Part shown: positions 28,647 through 38,176 of the stretch, one piece after another | How the letters are laid out: the number at the start of each line of letters is the position of its first letter | Position numbering within the stretch: position 1 is the first letter of the stretch | Source: an uncultured Erythrobacter sp. | GTDB lineage: Bacteria > Pseudomonadota > Alphaproteobacteria > Sphingomonadales > Sphingomonadaceae | DNA: 64,000 bases | Reading direction: 5' to 3' | Assembly (NCBI RefSeq): GCF_947499705.1 | Contig: NZ_CANMPJ010000002.1 | Coordinates: 124,001 to 188,000 of the forward strand | Translations under genes and position numbers: made by a program | The notes under the pieces: generated by a model | What the model was told of the DNA's origin: nothing | What the model saw: the letters and a program-made list of their open reading frames with translations, nothing else | The model's database searches: none

Positions 28647-29894
28647 TCAGGCGAGCGCTGCCTTGAGATCGTCGATGAGGTCGGTGCGTTCCCATGGGAA
28701 CAGATCGCCTTCGGCTGTGCGGCCGAAGTGACCATAGGCCGCGCTCTTCCGGTAAATCGGCTTGTTGAGGCCGAGATGCGTACGGATACCGCGCGGCGTC
28801 AGGCCGCCCAGCTTACCGATGCTGGCGATAGCGCCTTCGATGGCCGCGTCGTCGACACCGTCTGCGCAGGTCCCGTGTGTATCGACATAGAGTGAAAGCG
28901 GCTCGGACACGCCGATGGCGTAAGCAATCTGGATCGTGCATCGGGTCGCGAGACCAGCGGCGACTACGTTCTTTGCAAGATAGCGGGTGATGTAGGCCGC
29001 GCTGCGGTCAACCTTGGTCGGGTCTTTGCCGCTGAACGCGCCGCCGCCATGGGGCGAAGCGCCGCCATAGGTGTCGACGATGATTTTGCGGCCCGTGAGG
29101 CCCGCGTCACCATCGGGACCGCCAATTACGAAGCTGCCGGTCGGGTTGATGTGCCACGCAGTGTCGTCGGACACAAAACCATCGGGCAGGATGTCGGTAA
29201 CGACGCGCTTAACATAGGCGTGCAGCTCCGCTTCCTTTTCGCCTTCGTCATAGCCCGGCGCATGCTGGGTGCTGACGACCACTGCGGTGCAGGCCACAGG
29301 CTTGCCATCGACATAGCGCAGTGTGACCTGGCTCTTGGCGTCGGGCTCCAGGAACGGGGCCGCACCCGAGTGACGATCTGCCGCCAGCTTTTCTAGGATC
29401 TTGTGGCTGTAATCGAGGGTCGCCGGCATGAGATCGGGCGTCTCGTCACAGGCAAAACCGAACATTATGCCCTGGTCGCCCGCGCCTTCATCCTTGTTCG
29501 ACCCATCTTCACCAGCATCGACGCCCTGCGCGATATGCGCCGACTGTCCGTGCAGGTGGTTCTCGAAGGTCAGCGTCTTCCAGTGGAAGCCGTCCTGCTC
29601 GTAGCCGATGTCGCGAACGGTGCTGCGAACGGCCTGCTCGATTTCTTCCTTCGCGCCCGGAGCCCAGCCGCCATTGACGGCCCATTCTTCGTTGTTCTCA
29701 TCATACATCGGCGCGCAGCGGATTTCGCCGGAAAGGATCACGCGCTGCGTGGTCGTCATAGTTTCGCAGGCGATGCGCGATTCCGGGTCCTTCGCCAGCA
29801 TCAGGTCGACGATCGCGTCGGAGATCTGGTCGGAGACTTTGTCGGGGTGGCCTTCGGAAACGCTTTCGGAAGTGAACAGATAATCGCTGCGCAT
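28647..29894 (-). CDS. metK: S-adenosylmethionine synthetase
   Basis: Start at 29894 ([23 protein letters not shown]) fits the family; the open frame further upstream overlaps lnt and is not MetK. The 415-residue protein keeps [49 protein letters not shown] and [17 protein letters not shown], the ATP, methionine and metal sites. It makes SAM from ATP and methionine in the cytoplasm. The 76-base gap to lnt upstream shows no recognisable SAM riboswitch. Confidence 0.98.
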   Translation of the reverse strand: MRSDYLFTSESVSEGHPDKVSDQISDAIVDLMLAKDPESRIACETMTTTQRVILSGEIRCAPMYDENNEEWAVNGGWAPGAKEEIEQAVRSTVRDIGYEQDGFHWKTLTFENHLHGQSAHIAQGVDAGEDGSNKDEGAGDQGIMFGFACDETPDLMPATLDYSHKILEKLAADRHSGAAPFLEPDAKSQVTLRYVDGKPVACTAVVVSTQHAPGYDEGEKEAELHAYVKRVVTDILPDGFVSDDTAWHINPTGSFVIGGPDGDAGLTGRKIIVDTYGGASPHGGGAFSGKDPTKVDRSAAYITRYLAKNVVAAGLATRCTIQIAYAIGVSEPLSLYVDTHGTCADGVDDAAIEGAIASIGKLGGLTPRGIRTHLGLNKPIYRKSAAYGHFGRTAEGDLFPWERTDLIDDLKAALA

Positions 29895-29970
29895 CGGGAC
29901 CCTCGGTCTGATATGTCGATGGAACGGCTTCCAAAGGGATATAAGGAAACCTTTATGTGTGGCTGCCGCC

Positions 29971-31656
29971 CTAGCCGCGTGCGCGGAGCAGCGCAAGCGC
30001 TCTTGGCAGGCCAATACCAATGAGGATGAGCAGCGCGGCCCATGCCAGTGGAAGCGCGTTTCCGAACCGGGCAAACAGCGTCGGCGGTTTGGCCTCGGGT
30101 ATCAGTCCATCAAGCCTGCCAGCTTCGCCCGTGGGGATCGTCCCGCGCACAATTCCATTGGCATCGATCACCGCGCTGATCCCGGTTGTAGTGGAGCGCA
30201 AAACCGGCAGGCCTTCCTCGATCGCCCGCATGCGCGCTTGCCCGAGATGCTGGGGTGGACCCCACCAACCGAACCAGCCATCGTTGGATGGATTGAAGAT
30301 GTAGTCGGGCCGATTGTCGCGGTCGACAGTCTGGCCCGAAAAGACGATCTCATAGCAGATCTGGATGCCAGCGCGGCCATGTTCGCCAAGGTCGAGCGTG
30401 CGTGGGCCGGGGCCGGGTTTGTAGTCGATCGTACCGGCAACGAGCCGCGAAAGCCCAAGCGGCTCAAGGATCGGACGCATCGGCAGGTACTCGCCATAGG
30501 GGACGAGATGCGCCTTGGCGTAGTGCGCGGTGATTTCGCCTTCGCCGTTCAACCCGAGTACGGAATTGCGCGCGCTGATGGCACCGAGGATACCATCTTC
30601 ACGCTCGCCAATGTCGAGATTGACTACGCCGGTGAGCAGCGTCGATTGTTCGCCTATGACCGATCCAATGCGGCGCCGCGCAAATTCTGGATTGGTCGCA
30701 GCAGTCGTCGCGTAGTAGCGCTTTGGATAGCCATCTTCGAGATAGTCCGGGATTGCGCTTTCGGGCCACAGAACCAAGCGGGATTGTTCGCGGCCCGGTA
30801 GCGAGAGGTCCGCAATCCGACCGAATTGCTCTTCGAACTTGGTCGGATCGTTGATTTCGTCTTGAGTCAGCAGGGGCTGGATCAGGGCGTAGCGGATTTC
30901 AGACGCTTGCTGCGGATCGAGCCGCGGGACAAGCATTCCAATCACGATCACCGCAGCGACAAAAGCAGCCACCGGAATGTCTCGCCGTATGATGGTGTCG
31001 GCAATACCTGCGGCACAGATTATGGCGAATCCGGACAAGCCATAGGTACCGGCCCATGGCAGCGCGCGCGCGAGGCCAGGACCATCCAAACCGCCAAGCA
31101 GGAGCATTCCTAGGGGCGGCCACGGATAACCTGTAAAGACCCAACTCCGGAGCCATTCCGTTACGATCCAAGTGGCGGCAAGAAGGACAGCGAATACCGG
31201 AAACGATGCATGACATGAGGGTTCGCGGGGCACACCCATAGCTTCGCTGATTTCGTGCACTGTTGCTTCGGCCCCGCCTGGTGGTCGAGTTAGCACGTGC
31301 GCCAGCAGTGCAGCCAATGCCGGATACACGGCCAAATACACGCAAAGCAGCGGCACCGCCAGCCAACCGAGAAACTCGGGCATTTCCGACTGATAGGTAA
31401 ATGCAGTGGCGATCCAGTTGTTCGCCAGTGTCAAATGCGCCCAGCCGAACAGCCAGCCTTGCCAAGCCGCCGCGCGCCAGTTCGGTGCCTTGTGGAGCTG
31501 CGCTATGAACAGGCCCAGAGCGGGAAGCGCGATCCACCACGCATGCAGCGGCGGATAGCCGCATGCCGCAATCAGCCCGAGGGCAATCGCGCACAGGCCG
31601 GGCCGGGCCTGCGCCTGTTCTATAAAGCTATCGAAGCGGGCGCGGATCGAACCCAT
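29971..31656 (-). CDS. lnt: Apolipoprotein N-acyltransferase
   Basis: The 561-residue inner-membrane protein has about six to eight N-terminal helices followed by a nitrilase-like domain. The catalytic triad is visible: Glu in [11 protein letters not shown], Lys in [12 protein letters not shown] and Cys in [12 protein letters not shown]. It adds the third acyl chain to lipoproteins on the periplasmic face. Several predicted lipoproteins lie in this window and would be its substrates. It is 76 bases upstream of metK on the same strand and about 35 bases downstream of the DUF4167 gene, so these may be co-transcribed. Confidence 0.97.
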   Translation of the reverse strand: MGSIRARFDSFIEQAQARPGLCAIALGLIAACGYPPLHAWWIALPALGLFIAQLHKAPNWRAAAWQGWLFGWAHLTLANNWIATAFTYQSEMPEFLGWLAVPLLCVYLAVYPALAALLAHVLTRPPGGAEATVHEISEAMGVPREPSCHASFPVFAVLLAATWIVTEWLRSWVFTGYPWPPLGMLLLGGLDGPGLARALPWAGTYGLSGFAIICAAGIADTIIRRDIPVAAFVAAVIVIGMLVPRLDPQQASEIRYALIQPLLTQDEINDPTKFEEQFGRIADLSLPGREQSRLVLWPESAIPDYLEDGYPKRYYATTAATNPEFARRRIGSVIGEQSTLLTGVVNLDIGEREDGILGAISARNSVLGLNGEGEITAHYAKAHLVPYGEYLPMRPILEPLGLSRLVAGTIDYKPGPGPRTLDLGEHGRAGIQICYEIVFSGQTVDRDNRPDYIFNPSNDGWFGWWGPPQHLGQARMRAIEEGLPVLRSTTTGISAVIDANGIVRGTIPTGEAGRLDGLIPEAKPPTLFARFGNALPLAWAALLILIGIGLPRALALLRARG

Positions 31657-31691
31657 TCGTTCAAGCTCGCATCACGCGCCTGCGCGTCTAC

Positions 31692-32339
31692 TCAGCCAAC
31701 CTTCTCAAGGCTGTCGCCTCCATCCCCATCGGACGATTCGTCGCCGCCGATGGCCGGTGGAAGCACAGCGGAATCGATCTCGCCAGCACTGTCATCATCC
31801 GATTTACCGTTGCGGGTTTCGCGCGGCTTGCGAGTACGCGGAGCACGCCCCTCACCACGACCTTCGCCTCTGGGCTTGCGGGCACGGCGCTTAGGCTCGG
31901 GGCTTTCTTCTGCTTCATCGGAAGCTTCGACTGCTTCGCCTTCAGTGCCGCTTTCGCCTTCGGTCTCGGCCATTTCGGCTTCGTCACGGCGCGGCCGTTG
32001 GCGGCGATTGTTGCTGCGGCGGCGATTGTCACCGTCTTCGTTCTCGTCGCTGTCCTCGCCCGAATGGCCGCGCTCTTCATTGCGCTTGGCCCGCGCCTCA
32101 TCCTGGCGCGCCTTGTTGTCGGCGATGACACGGAAATAGTGGTCGGCGAATTGCAGATAATATTCCATCTGCACCCGGTCGCCATTGTGCTGCGCGTCCT
32201 GCGCGAGCTTTTTGTACTTGTCGAGCAGCTGCGGCGCATTGCCCCGCGCCCGGCTGTCGATCCGGTTCTGGTTATTCGCGCCGCCTTGGTTGTTGCGATG
32301 ACCGCGACCGCGGCGACGATTGTTACGATTGTTATTCAA
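31692..32339 (-). CDS. DUF4167 family protein, likely RNA-binding
   Basis: The 215-residue protein starts with an Asn/Arg/Gly-rich tail (NNNRNNRRRGRGHRNNQ), followed by the conserved DUF4167 core of about 70 residues (LLDKYKKLAQDAQHNGDRVQMEYYLQFADHYFRV). A long disordered tail of alternating acidic and Arg-rich blocks follows. Basic RGG-like ends suggest nucleic-acid binding, but the role is unknown. The gene order lnt, DUF4167, prmC, prfA on one strand is a familiar alphaproteobacterial arrangement, hinting at a link with translation. Confidence 0.85.
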   Translation of the reverse strand: MNNNRNNRRRGRGHRNNQGGANNQNRIDSRARGNAPQLLDKYKKLAQDAQHNGDRVQMEYYLQFADHYFRVIADNKARQDEARAKRNEERGHSGEDSDENEDGDNRRRSNNRRQRPRRDEAEMAETEGESGTEGEAVEASDEAEESPEPKRRARKPRGEGRGEGRAPRTRKPRETRNGKSDDDSAGEIDSAVLPPAIGGDESSDGDGGDSLEKVG

Positions 32340-32421
32340 GGAAAGTGTTCCTCATCAACGACCACGAGCGCAAACGGATCTGCGCGTTGGGCCAGTATAC
32401 CCCTCGTCACTTGCGCCGGAT

Positions 32422-32444
32422 TATCGCGGGCGCATCCCGCGATA
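32422..32444. repeat. Perfect 9-bp hairpin in the prmC-DUF4167 gap
   Basis: TATCGCGGG, five bases, CCCGCGATA, inside the 249-base gap between prmC and the DUF4167 gene. No T-run follows on either strand, so it is not a typical terminator. It may be a leader structure of the DUF4167 mRNA, a protein site or a small GC-rich repeat. Otherwise the gap holds no gene that I can support. Confidence 0.5.
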
Positions 32445-32588
32445 CACTGACCGGGGCCGTGGCCGCGCGGTCTCTTCAAGCGGAAAGTCGGAGCTTGGCT
32501 GAACAACCACACATACAGTGCCGGTCAAAAAGCCTGATTCTGAGGTAGCGACGCCCGAGCGATTTGCCAAGCCCTAGCGACATTTATG

Positions 32589-33440
32589 TCACCGAAGGAT
32601 CGCGCAACGTGGCCGATTTGCAAGATCGTTGCGGATTTCGACCGAAAAACCGGCGTTTTCGGCGAGTTTGGTGACGGCTTGGGCCTGGGTGTGGCCGATT
32701 TCGAGAACCGCCGCACCGTCGTGCGCGAGGAGGTTGCCTAGCTCGGGAATGATAGCGCGATACTCGTCAAGCCCGTCTTTGCCCGCGAATAATGCACTGG
32801 CAGGCTCGTAGTCCTTTACATCTTTGTCGAGCGGCGCGTCGATCTCGACATAGGGCGGATTGGCGATCACGAGGTCGTAAAGCCCGGTGCTGTCTTTCCA
32901 ACCGGAAGAATGTTGGAACCCCAGATCATGCCATGAGGCAGTCTCGAACGTCACACGATCATGAAGGCCAAGTATGCGCGAGTTCTCTCTGGCCACGGCG
33001 ACAGCCGGCGCGCTGATATCGATCCCGAACCCGCGCACGCCGGGTCGCTCGGCCAACACACTAAGCAGCAGGGCACCAGTGCCTGTGCCGAGATCCAGAA
33101 TGCCCTCGGTGACATAGGCTGGATCGCCAAGAACCTCCAAAGCTGCCTCGACAATGGTTTCGCTGTCAGCCCGCGGGATCAAGGTGTCTCGAGTCACTTT
33201 GAACGAGCGCCCGAAGAACTCCTGATGTCCCGTGATATAGGCGACCGGCTCGAACTGCTCCCGGCGCTCGATCAGGCGATGGAATTCGGCCGGTGCCGCA
33301 TCATTCATGCGGTGAACGAGCACGTCAGAACGGCTCACAGCCAAAGCATGCGCCATGAGCAATTCGGCATCGAGCCGTGCGGTGTCGCTGGTGGCAGACA
33401 AGCGCTCGGTCGCCGCACGAATGGCTTCAGCGACGGTCAC
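32589..33440 (-). CDS. prmC: Peptide chain release factor N5-glutamine methyltransferase
   Basis: The 283-residue protein has an N-terminal helical substrate-binding part ([19 protein letters not shown]) and a Rossmann methyltransferase domain with [18 protein letters not shown] (SAM site) and the catalytic VIANPPYVE. It methylates the GGQ glutamine of release factors. Its start overlaps the prfA stop by four bases, so enzyme and substrate are made from coupled genes. Confidence 0.97.
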   Translation of the reverse strand: MTVAEAIRAATERLSATSDTARLDAELLMAHALAVSRSDVLVHRMNDAAPAEFHRLIERREQFEPVAYITGHQEFFGRSFKVTRDTLIPRADSETIVEAALEVLGDPAYVTEGILDLGTGTGALLLSVLAERPGVRGFGIDISAPAVAVARENSRILGLHDRVTFETASWHDLGFQHSSGWKDSTGLYDLVIANPPYVEIDAPLDKDVKDYEPASALFAGKDGLDEYRAIIPELGNLLAHDGAAVLEIGHTQAQAVTKLAENAGFSVEIRNDLANRPRCAILR

Positions 33441-34504
33441 TCGCTGAGGGCGGCGAGCCGCTTGCCTTCGTCCTCGGCAATCAGGGCATCGACCAATTCG
33501 GTCAGCCCCGGTCCGGCGAGCACTTCCTCGAGCTTGTGCAGAGTCAGCCCGATACGGTGGTCGGTCACGCGGCCTTGCGGGAAGTTATAAGTGCGGATGC
33601 GTTCGGAGCGGTCGCCGCTGCCGACCATCGCTTTGCGCGCCTCGGCTTCGGCACCCTGCGCCTCGTCGCGCATCTTTTCGTAGAGCCGCGCGCGCAGTAC
33701 CTGCATCGCCTTGGCCCGGTTCTTGATCTGGCTGCGCTCGTCCTGCTGCATCACGACGAGGCCCGTCGGCAGGTGAGTGATACGGACCGCGCTATCGGTG
33801 GTGTTGACGTGCTGACCGCCGGCACCGCTCGCGCGATAGGTGTCGATCTTGAGGTCGCCTTGGTCGATCTGCACATCGACTTCATCCGGCTCGGGCAGCA
33901 CCGCGACCGTGGCCGCCGAGGTATGAATGCGCCCGCCGCTTTCGGTCACGGGGACGCGCTGCACGCGGTGGACGCCGCTTTCAAACTTCATCTTTGCGAA
34001 CACGCCCTGCCCGGTGACGTTCGCAACGATTTCCTTGAAGCCGCCAACCTCGCTGGCGTTCATGCTGACCGGTTCCACTTTCCAGCCGCAGTCCGCCGCG
34101 AAGCGCTCATACATCCGGTAGAGATCGCCCGCGAAGAGTGCCGCTTCATCGCCGCCCGTCCCGGCACGGATTTCGAGCATCGCAGGCTTGCTGTCGGCGG
34201 CGTCGCGGGGGAGCAATGCGACGGCCAGCGCGCGCTCTTTTTCAGGGAGAGCCTCCTTGATCGAAGTAAGCTCCTCCTCAGCCATCGCCTTCATTTCCGG
34301 ATCGGCGAGCATCTCTTCAAGCCCCGCGATCTCCTCGCGCATCGCGCGCACTTCGGAGGCGATCTTGGCGACTGGCTCCAGTTCTGCATAGTCACGGCTC
34401 GCCTGCACGAATGCGTCGCCTTCAAGCGTGCCCGACGCCATCCGCGCTTCAAGCTCGGCAAAGCGATTGGCGATCTGATCGAGGCGTTCGGCGGGGATTT
34501 GCAT
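33437..34504 (-). CDS. prfA: Peptide chain release factor 1
   Basis: The 355-residue RF1 has the GGQ motif within [23 protein letters not shown] and a typical helical N-terminal domain. The stop-codon-reading region lies around residues 180-200. It ends translation at UAA and UAG. The downstream prmC overlaps its stop by four bases. The 100-base gap upstream to hisS contains a mobile-type inverted repeat, so hisS and prfA are probably separate units. Confidence 0.98.
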   Translation of the reverse strand: MQIPAERLDQIANRFAELEARMASGTLEGDAFVQASRDYAELEPVAKIASEVRAMREEIAGLEEMLADPEMKAMAEEELTSIKEALPEKERALAVALLPRDAADSKPAMLEIRAGTGGDEAALFAGDLYRMYERFAADCGWKVEPVSMNASEVGGFKEIVANVTGQGVFAKMKFESGVHRVQRVPVTESGGRIHTSAATVAVLPEPDEVDVQIDQGDLKIDTYRASGAGGQHVNTTDSAVRITHLPTGLVVMQQDERSQIKNRAKAMQVLRARLYEKMRDEAQGAEAEARKAMVGSGDRSERIRTYNFPQGRVTDHRIGLTLHKLEEVLAGPGLTELVDALIAEDEGKRLAALSE

Positions 34505-34519
34505 ATGCTACTTCTTCTA

Positions 34520-34598
34520 TCGTCATTCCCGCGAACGCGGGAACCCAGTTGGCTCGGGCGGTGGGTCCGCCCTGGATCCCCGGCTTCGCGGGGATGAC
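34520..34598. repeat. Short interspersed inverted repeat (MITE/REP-like)
   Basis: The segment begins CGTCATTCCCGCGAACGCGGG and ends CCCCGGCTTCGCGGGGATGAC. Each end has its own hairpin (CCCGCGAACGCGGG; CCCCGGCTTCGCGGGG), and the outer GTCAT/ATGAC ends are complementary. This is the shape of the dispersed ATTCCCGCG... repeats of many proteobacterial genomes. It lies between hisS and prfA. Confidence 0.75.
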
Positions 34599-34604
34599 TA
34601 ATGG

Positions 34605-35855
34605 CTAGTGATCGACCAGCACAAGCTGCTCGACCGCCGTGTGAGTTTCACCACCGTCCCCTAACACTCGTACTGTCACGCCCGCATCCGTAACCGGGAA
34701 TGTGACCAAAGCGTGAGATGGAAGTTTCTTTGCTTTGTCGAACCTTTTGCGGGGTGATCCGCTAGCGAAGAGCTCCGATTTGAAGCCCGCATTCCTCAAC
34801 CGGGCGACAAGCTGAACTGCTTGCATCATGTGCTCGTTGTTCTCGAGAACGACCACCGCATCGGCCATAGGTTCGCTGCGCTGTTCCACCAACATAGCCA
34901 GTCGTTCGATCCCCGCGGCCCAGCCCACTGCTGGTGTCACAGGCCCATCCAGACTTTCCATCAATCCATCATAGCGCCCGCCACCCAAAACTGTGCTTTG
35001 GGAGCCAAGTGCATCGGCAGAAGCACTTCCTGCATCTGGAATGAATTCGAAGGCTGTGTGGCGGTAATAATCCAGACCGCGCACGAGGTTTTCTGCGCGC
35101 ACCCACTTCACACCGGCAGCGTCTAACCCATCGGTCACAGCCTTAAAGAACGCCTTAGCATCGTCAGACAGAAACTGATCGATCTTCGGCGCATCGGCGA
35201 GAAACTGCTGATCGCGGCGATCCTTGCTGTCGAGAATACGCAGCGGGTTCTTTTCTAAGCGCTCTTGCGAATCCTCGGACAGTTGCCCTTCGACCGCGCG
35301 GAAATAATCGATCAACGCGGCGCGCCACCTGTCACGGCTGTCCGCATCGCCGAGGGTGTTGAGGTGCAAGGTTACATCCTCGATCCCAAGCTCTTTGAGG
35401 AGTTGGTCGGCCATCGCCAACAATTCCACGTCTGCCTGCGGCTCCGCTGCGCCGATGATTTCTGCATCGATCTGGTGGAACTGGCGATAGCGCCCCTTTT
35501 GTGGCCGCTCGAACCGGAAAAGAGGACCATGCGTGGCGACCCTCACCGGCGCAAATTGCATCCATCCGTTGGTCAAATAAGCTCGAGCAATCCCAGCTGT
35601 GAACTCCGGTCGCATGGTCACGTTGTCGCGGCCGCGATCCTCGAACGAATACATCTCTTTGCCAACAACGTCGGTGGTCTCACCAATGGAACGCGCGAAA
35701 ACCTCTGTCATCTCCAGCACGGGCATCTCGACCCTGCGAAACCGATACAGCTTGCGCACGCGCTCGAAGGTTTCGACGACGAAGGCGAAAGCCTCAGCGT
35801 CGGCGCCGAAGATATCCTGCGTGCCGCGAATGGCTTTTGGTGTGTTCTTGCTCAT
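34605..35855 (-). CDS. hisS: Histidyl-tRNA synthetase
   Basis: Start at 35855 ([17 protein letters not shown]) matches the family; the upstream extension of the frame is not conserved-looking. The 416-residue class II synthetase shows motif 1 ([14 protein letters not shown]), motif 2 ([26 protein letters not shown]), the histidine-specific [14 protein letters not shown] and GGGRYDGL, motif 3 ([13 protein letters not shown]) and a C-terminal anticodon-binding domain. It charges tRNA-His. It is divergent from ppa, with 110 bases for both promoters. Confidence 0.98.
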   Translation of the reverse strand: MSKNTPKAIRGTQDIFGADAEAFAFVVETFERVRKLYRFRRVEMPVLEMTEVFARSIGETTDVVGKEMYSFEDRGRDNVTMRPEFTAGIARAYLTNGWMQFAPVRVATHGPLFRFERPQKGRYRQFHQIDAEIIGAAEPQADVELLAMADQLLKELGIEDVTLHLNTLGDADSRDRWRAALIDYFRAVEGQLSEDSQERLEKNPLRILDSKDRRDQQFLADAPKIDQFLSDDAKAFFKAVTDGLDAAGVKWVRAENLVRGLDYYRHTAFEFIPDAGSASADALGSQSTVLGGGRYDGLMESLDGPVTPAVGWAAGIERLAMLVEQRSEPMADAVVVLENNEHMMQAVQLVARLRNAGFKSELFASGSPRKRFDKAKKLPSHALVTFPVTDAGVTVRVLGDGGETHTAVEQLVLVDH

Positions 35856-35965
35856 GGAGGGCGCGATTAGGCCAGAGTCTAGGTTGCCGCAACATCGAGA
35901 GCGAGCTATCGGCGCACGCGAAGCCTTTGGGAGAGGGGCCGAACAACACGAGCAGGAACCCCCAC

Positions 35966-36493
35966 ATGCGTATCGACAAGATTCCAACCGGCAAAAATCC
36001 CCCAGACGATCTCAACGTCATCATCGAAGTTCCAACCGGCGGCGAACCGGTCAAGTACGAATTCGACAAGGAATCCGGCGCGCTGTTTGTCGACCGCATT
36101 CTGCATACGCCGATGCGCTATCCGGCCAATTATGGCTTTGTGCCGCACACGCTCAGCCCCGATGGCGATCCGCTTGACGCGCTTGTCGTCGCACGCTCGC
36201 CCTTCATTGCAGGCTGCGTCGTGAACGCACGCCCGATCGGTGTGCTCAATCTCGAAGACGAACATGGCGGCGATGAAAAGCTGATCTGTGTGCCGGTGGA
36301 CACGACATTCCCGTATTACTCAGACGTCGGTGAACGGCAGGATTTGCCTTCAATCGTGCTGCAACAGATCGAGCACTTCTTCACGCACTACAAAGACCTT
36401 GAAGCCGAAAAGTGGGTTCGTATCGGCAAATGGGGCGACCGCGCCGAAGCACGTCAGATCGTGCTCGAAGCGATTGAAAGAGCTGGAAACTGA
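35966..36493 (+). CDS. ppa: Inorganic pyrophosphatase
   Basis: Start at 35966 ([23 protein letters not shown]) gives 175 residues, the usual family I length. Active-site elements are present: [37 protein letters not shown], the Asp cluster [10 protein letters not shown], and [14 protein letters not shown]. It hydrolyses pyrophosphate with Mg2+ in the cytoplasm. A strong hairpin follows eight bases after the stop. Confidence 0.98.
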   Translation: MRIDKIPTGKNPPDDLNVIIEVPTGGEPVKYEFDKESGALFVDRILHTPMRYPANYGFVPHTLSPDGDPLDALVVARSPFIAGCVVNARPIGVLNLEDEHGGDEKLICVPVDTTFPYYSDVGERQDLPSIVLQQIEHFFTHYKDLEAEKWVRIGKWGDRAEARQIVLEAIERAGN

Positions 36494-36500
36494 GGTGTTG

Positions 36501-36522
36501 CCGCGCGCTTCAATGCGCGCGG
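36501..36522. terminator. Hairpin between ppa and a convergent gene
   Basis: CCGCGCGC, six bases, GCGCGCGG: a perfect 8-bp stem between the stops of ppa and the minus-strand gene ending at 36527. It has no T-run, so termination would be weak or Rho-assisted. Confidence 0.45.
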
Positions 36523-36526
36523 TAAA

Positions 36527-36895
36527 TCAACTCACGGCGAGCATGGCCTTGAACAATGCAGTCAGCAGGAATGGCAGACCAAGCGCGAGCAACCACAATC
36601 CGATTGTGTCGCGGCGGAATGATGAAGCATACGTCATATCCGCTGCTTGCTCGTCAGTGAGCCCAGCCCAGCGCTTTTCAAACCAGCGGCATGCTGGGAT
36701 GATTCCGGCGACCAAGATGACCAATGCGGCATAGGGCAGGATCGACGACGATCCGGTTTCCAGCGCCTTGACCGTTACGAAGATTTGCAGCGCGGTATAA
36801 ACAAGCAGCGCATAGGCAACATGATCGCTCATGGCTTTGCGCCAATCGCGCTTTTGCGCTTCGGCTGCTTCGTGTTGCTGCGAAATCTCGCTCAT
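36527..36895 (-). CDS. Small three-helix membrane protein of unknown function
   Basis: Start at 36895 (MSEISQQ) has GGGGAG upstream. The 122-residue product has a charged N-terminal tail and three hydrophobic helices (about 24-40, 47-65 and 98-118), joined by a loop with TDEQAADMTYASSFRRDT. No family was recognised. It is convergent with ppa. Upstream lies a 478-base stretch to lptB that holds repeats only. Confidence 0.6.
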   Translation of the reverse strand: MSEISQQHEAAEAQKRDWRKAMSDHVAYALLVYTALQIFVTVKALETGSSSILPYAALVILVAGIIPACRWFEKRWAGLTDEQAADMTYASSFRRDTIGLWLLALGLPFLLTALFKAMLAVS

Positions 36896-37003
36896 TAATC
36901 CGCTCCCCAACGGTTTCTCTCTCCGGCGGCGAGTATTTCAAAGAGTCGCCACCGTTGCAAGCGCCGTAACCATATCGCAACTTTGTTGCTTTGTTTGTTT
37001 GGA

Positions 37004-37060
37004 CCTCAGGCGCCGGGCGCGGGCCATCCGGCCCGCTTGGCTTCCGCGCCATAAGGCGCG
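37004..37060 (+). repeat. 57-nt inverted repeat, left copy (flanks lptB-rpoN)
   Basis: The segment CCTCAGGCGCCGGGCGCGGG... to ...CCATAAGGCGCG recurs as its reverse complement at 39835-39891 with one mismatch in 57. It contains two internal hairpins (CGGGCC-ATCC-GGCCCG and GCGCC-ATAA-GGCGC). The rest of the gap, 37061-37373, is GC-rich with further partial repeats and the presumed lptB promoter; no gene is supported there. Confidence 0.85.
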
Positions 37061-37373
37061 ACGGCCAGTCGGCCTCTGACTACCGTGACCAAGAACCAAA
37101 CGGTCGCGTAGCGGCCGCAAGGGGGGAGTCGAAGTCGAAGACGCAGACGTGCGAAGCACACCTGCAAGGCCGCCCGCAGCGGAGTCGAAGACGGCGCGGA
37201 GCGCCACCCGACCTTCAGGTCGCATGAGCGAGGATATCGCACCCCGGATGGGGTGCGGACCAAACAAGTAACCGCCCGGCGTTTGAGGGCAAAACGAACA
37301 ATAAAGCAAAAATCCTGCCAATTGCGGCGTTCCCGCTCTTTCCTGTTAAGGTTGGGCTGCTAAAGCAGGGCAG

Positions 37374-38165
37374 ATGGCTGAATCCGATCTCGTCCAAGAC
37401 ATTGCTGGCCAGTCTAGTGCCAGCGCCACTGTGCCGCTGCCCGATGGCGGGCTTGAAGTCATTTCGATTGCCAAGAGCTATGACAAGCGCGCGGTCCTTA
37501 CCGACATCTCTCTGAGTGTCGCGAAAGGCGAGGTTCTTGGCCTGCTCGGCCCCAACGGCGCGGGCAAGACCACGTGCTTCTATTCGATCATGGGCCTGGT
37601 TCGTCCGGATTCGGGCCGCATCCTGATGGATGGCGAGGATGTGACCAAGCTGCCGATGTATCGCCGCGCGATCCTGGGGCTCGGCTATCTGCCGCAGGAA
37701 ACCAGCATCTTTCGCGGCATGACTGTCGAACAGAACATTAACTGCGTACTCGAAATGGTTGAACCAGACGCGGATACGCGAGCCGCCGAATTGGAGCGCT
37801 TGCTCGGCGAATTCGGGCTCACCCGGCTGCGCGAAAGCCCGGCCATGGCGCTGTCGGGTGGTGAGCGCCGACGCTGCGAGATTGCACGCGCTCTGGCGGC
37901 GAAGCCCTCGATCATGCTGCTCGACGAACCGTTTGCCGGGATAGACCCGCTTTCGATCAGCGACATTCGCGATCTTGTGAAGGATCTGAAGGATCGCGGG
38001 ATCGGGGTGCTGATCACCGATCACAACGTTCGCGAAACACTCGATATCGTCGATCGCGCCTGCATTATATATGGGGGTCAGGTGCTGTTCGCCGGGACGC
38101 CCGAGGCGCTGGTGGCGGACGAGAACGTCAAGCGGCTGTACCTTGGAGAGAGCTTCACGCTCTAG
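37374..38165 (+). CDS. lptB: Lipopolysaccharide export ATPase LptB
   Basis: The 263-residue ABC ATPase has Walker A GPNGAGKTT, signature LSGGERRRCEIARALA, Walker B IMLLDEPFAGIDP and the switch His in ITDHNVRET. High similarity to LptB (GYLPQETSIFRGMTVEQNI; YLGESFTL ending) sets it apart from other ABC proteins. It powers LPS extraction through LptFG. It has about 25 extra N-terminal residues. It is 11 bases before rpoN, the usual lptB-rpoN linkage. Confidence 0.96.
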   Translation: MAESDLVQDIAGQSSASATVPLPDGGLEVISIAKSYDKRAVLTDISLSVAKGEVLGLLGPNGAGKTTCFYSIMGLVRPDSGRILMDGEDVTKLPMYRRAILGLGYLPQETSIFRGMTVEQNINCVLEMVEPDADTRAAELERLLGEFGLTRLRESPAMALSGGERRRCEIARALAAKPSIMLLDEPFAGIDPLSISDIRDLVKDLKDRGIGVLITDHNVRETLDIVDRACIIYGGQVLFAGTPEALVADENVKRLYLGESFTL

Positions 38166-38176
38166 GATCGCACCGG

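Noticed and set aside
29895..29970. Possible SAM/SAH riboswitch-like core (AACGGCTTCC) next to metK
   Set aside because: The sequence is on the plus strand, but metK is transcribed from the minus strand, and the flanking P1 stem is missing.
33377..34597. Plus-strand open frame of 406 codons opposite prfA
   Set aside because: Shadow of prfA, and its end runs into the intergenic repeat.
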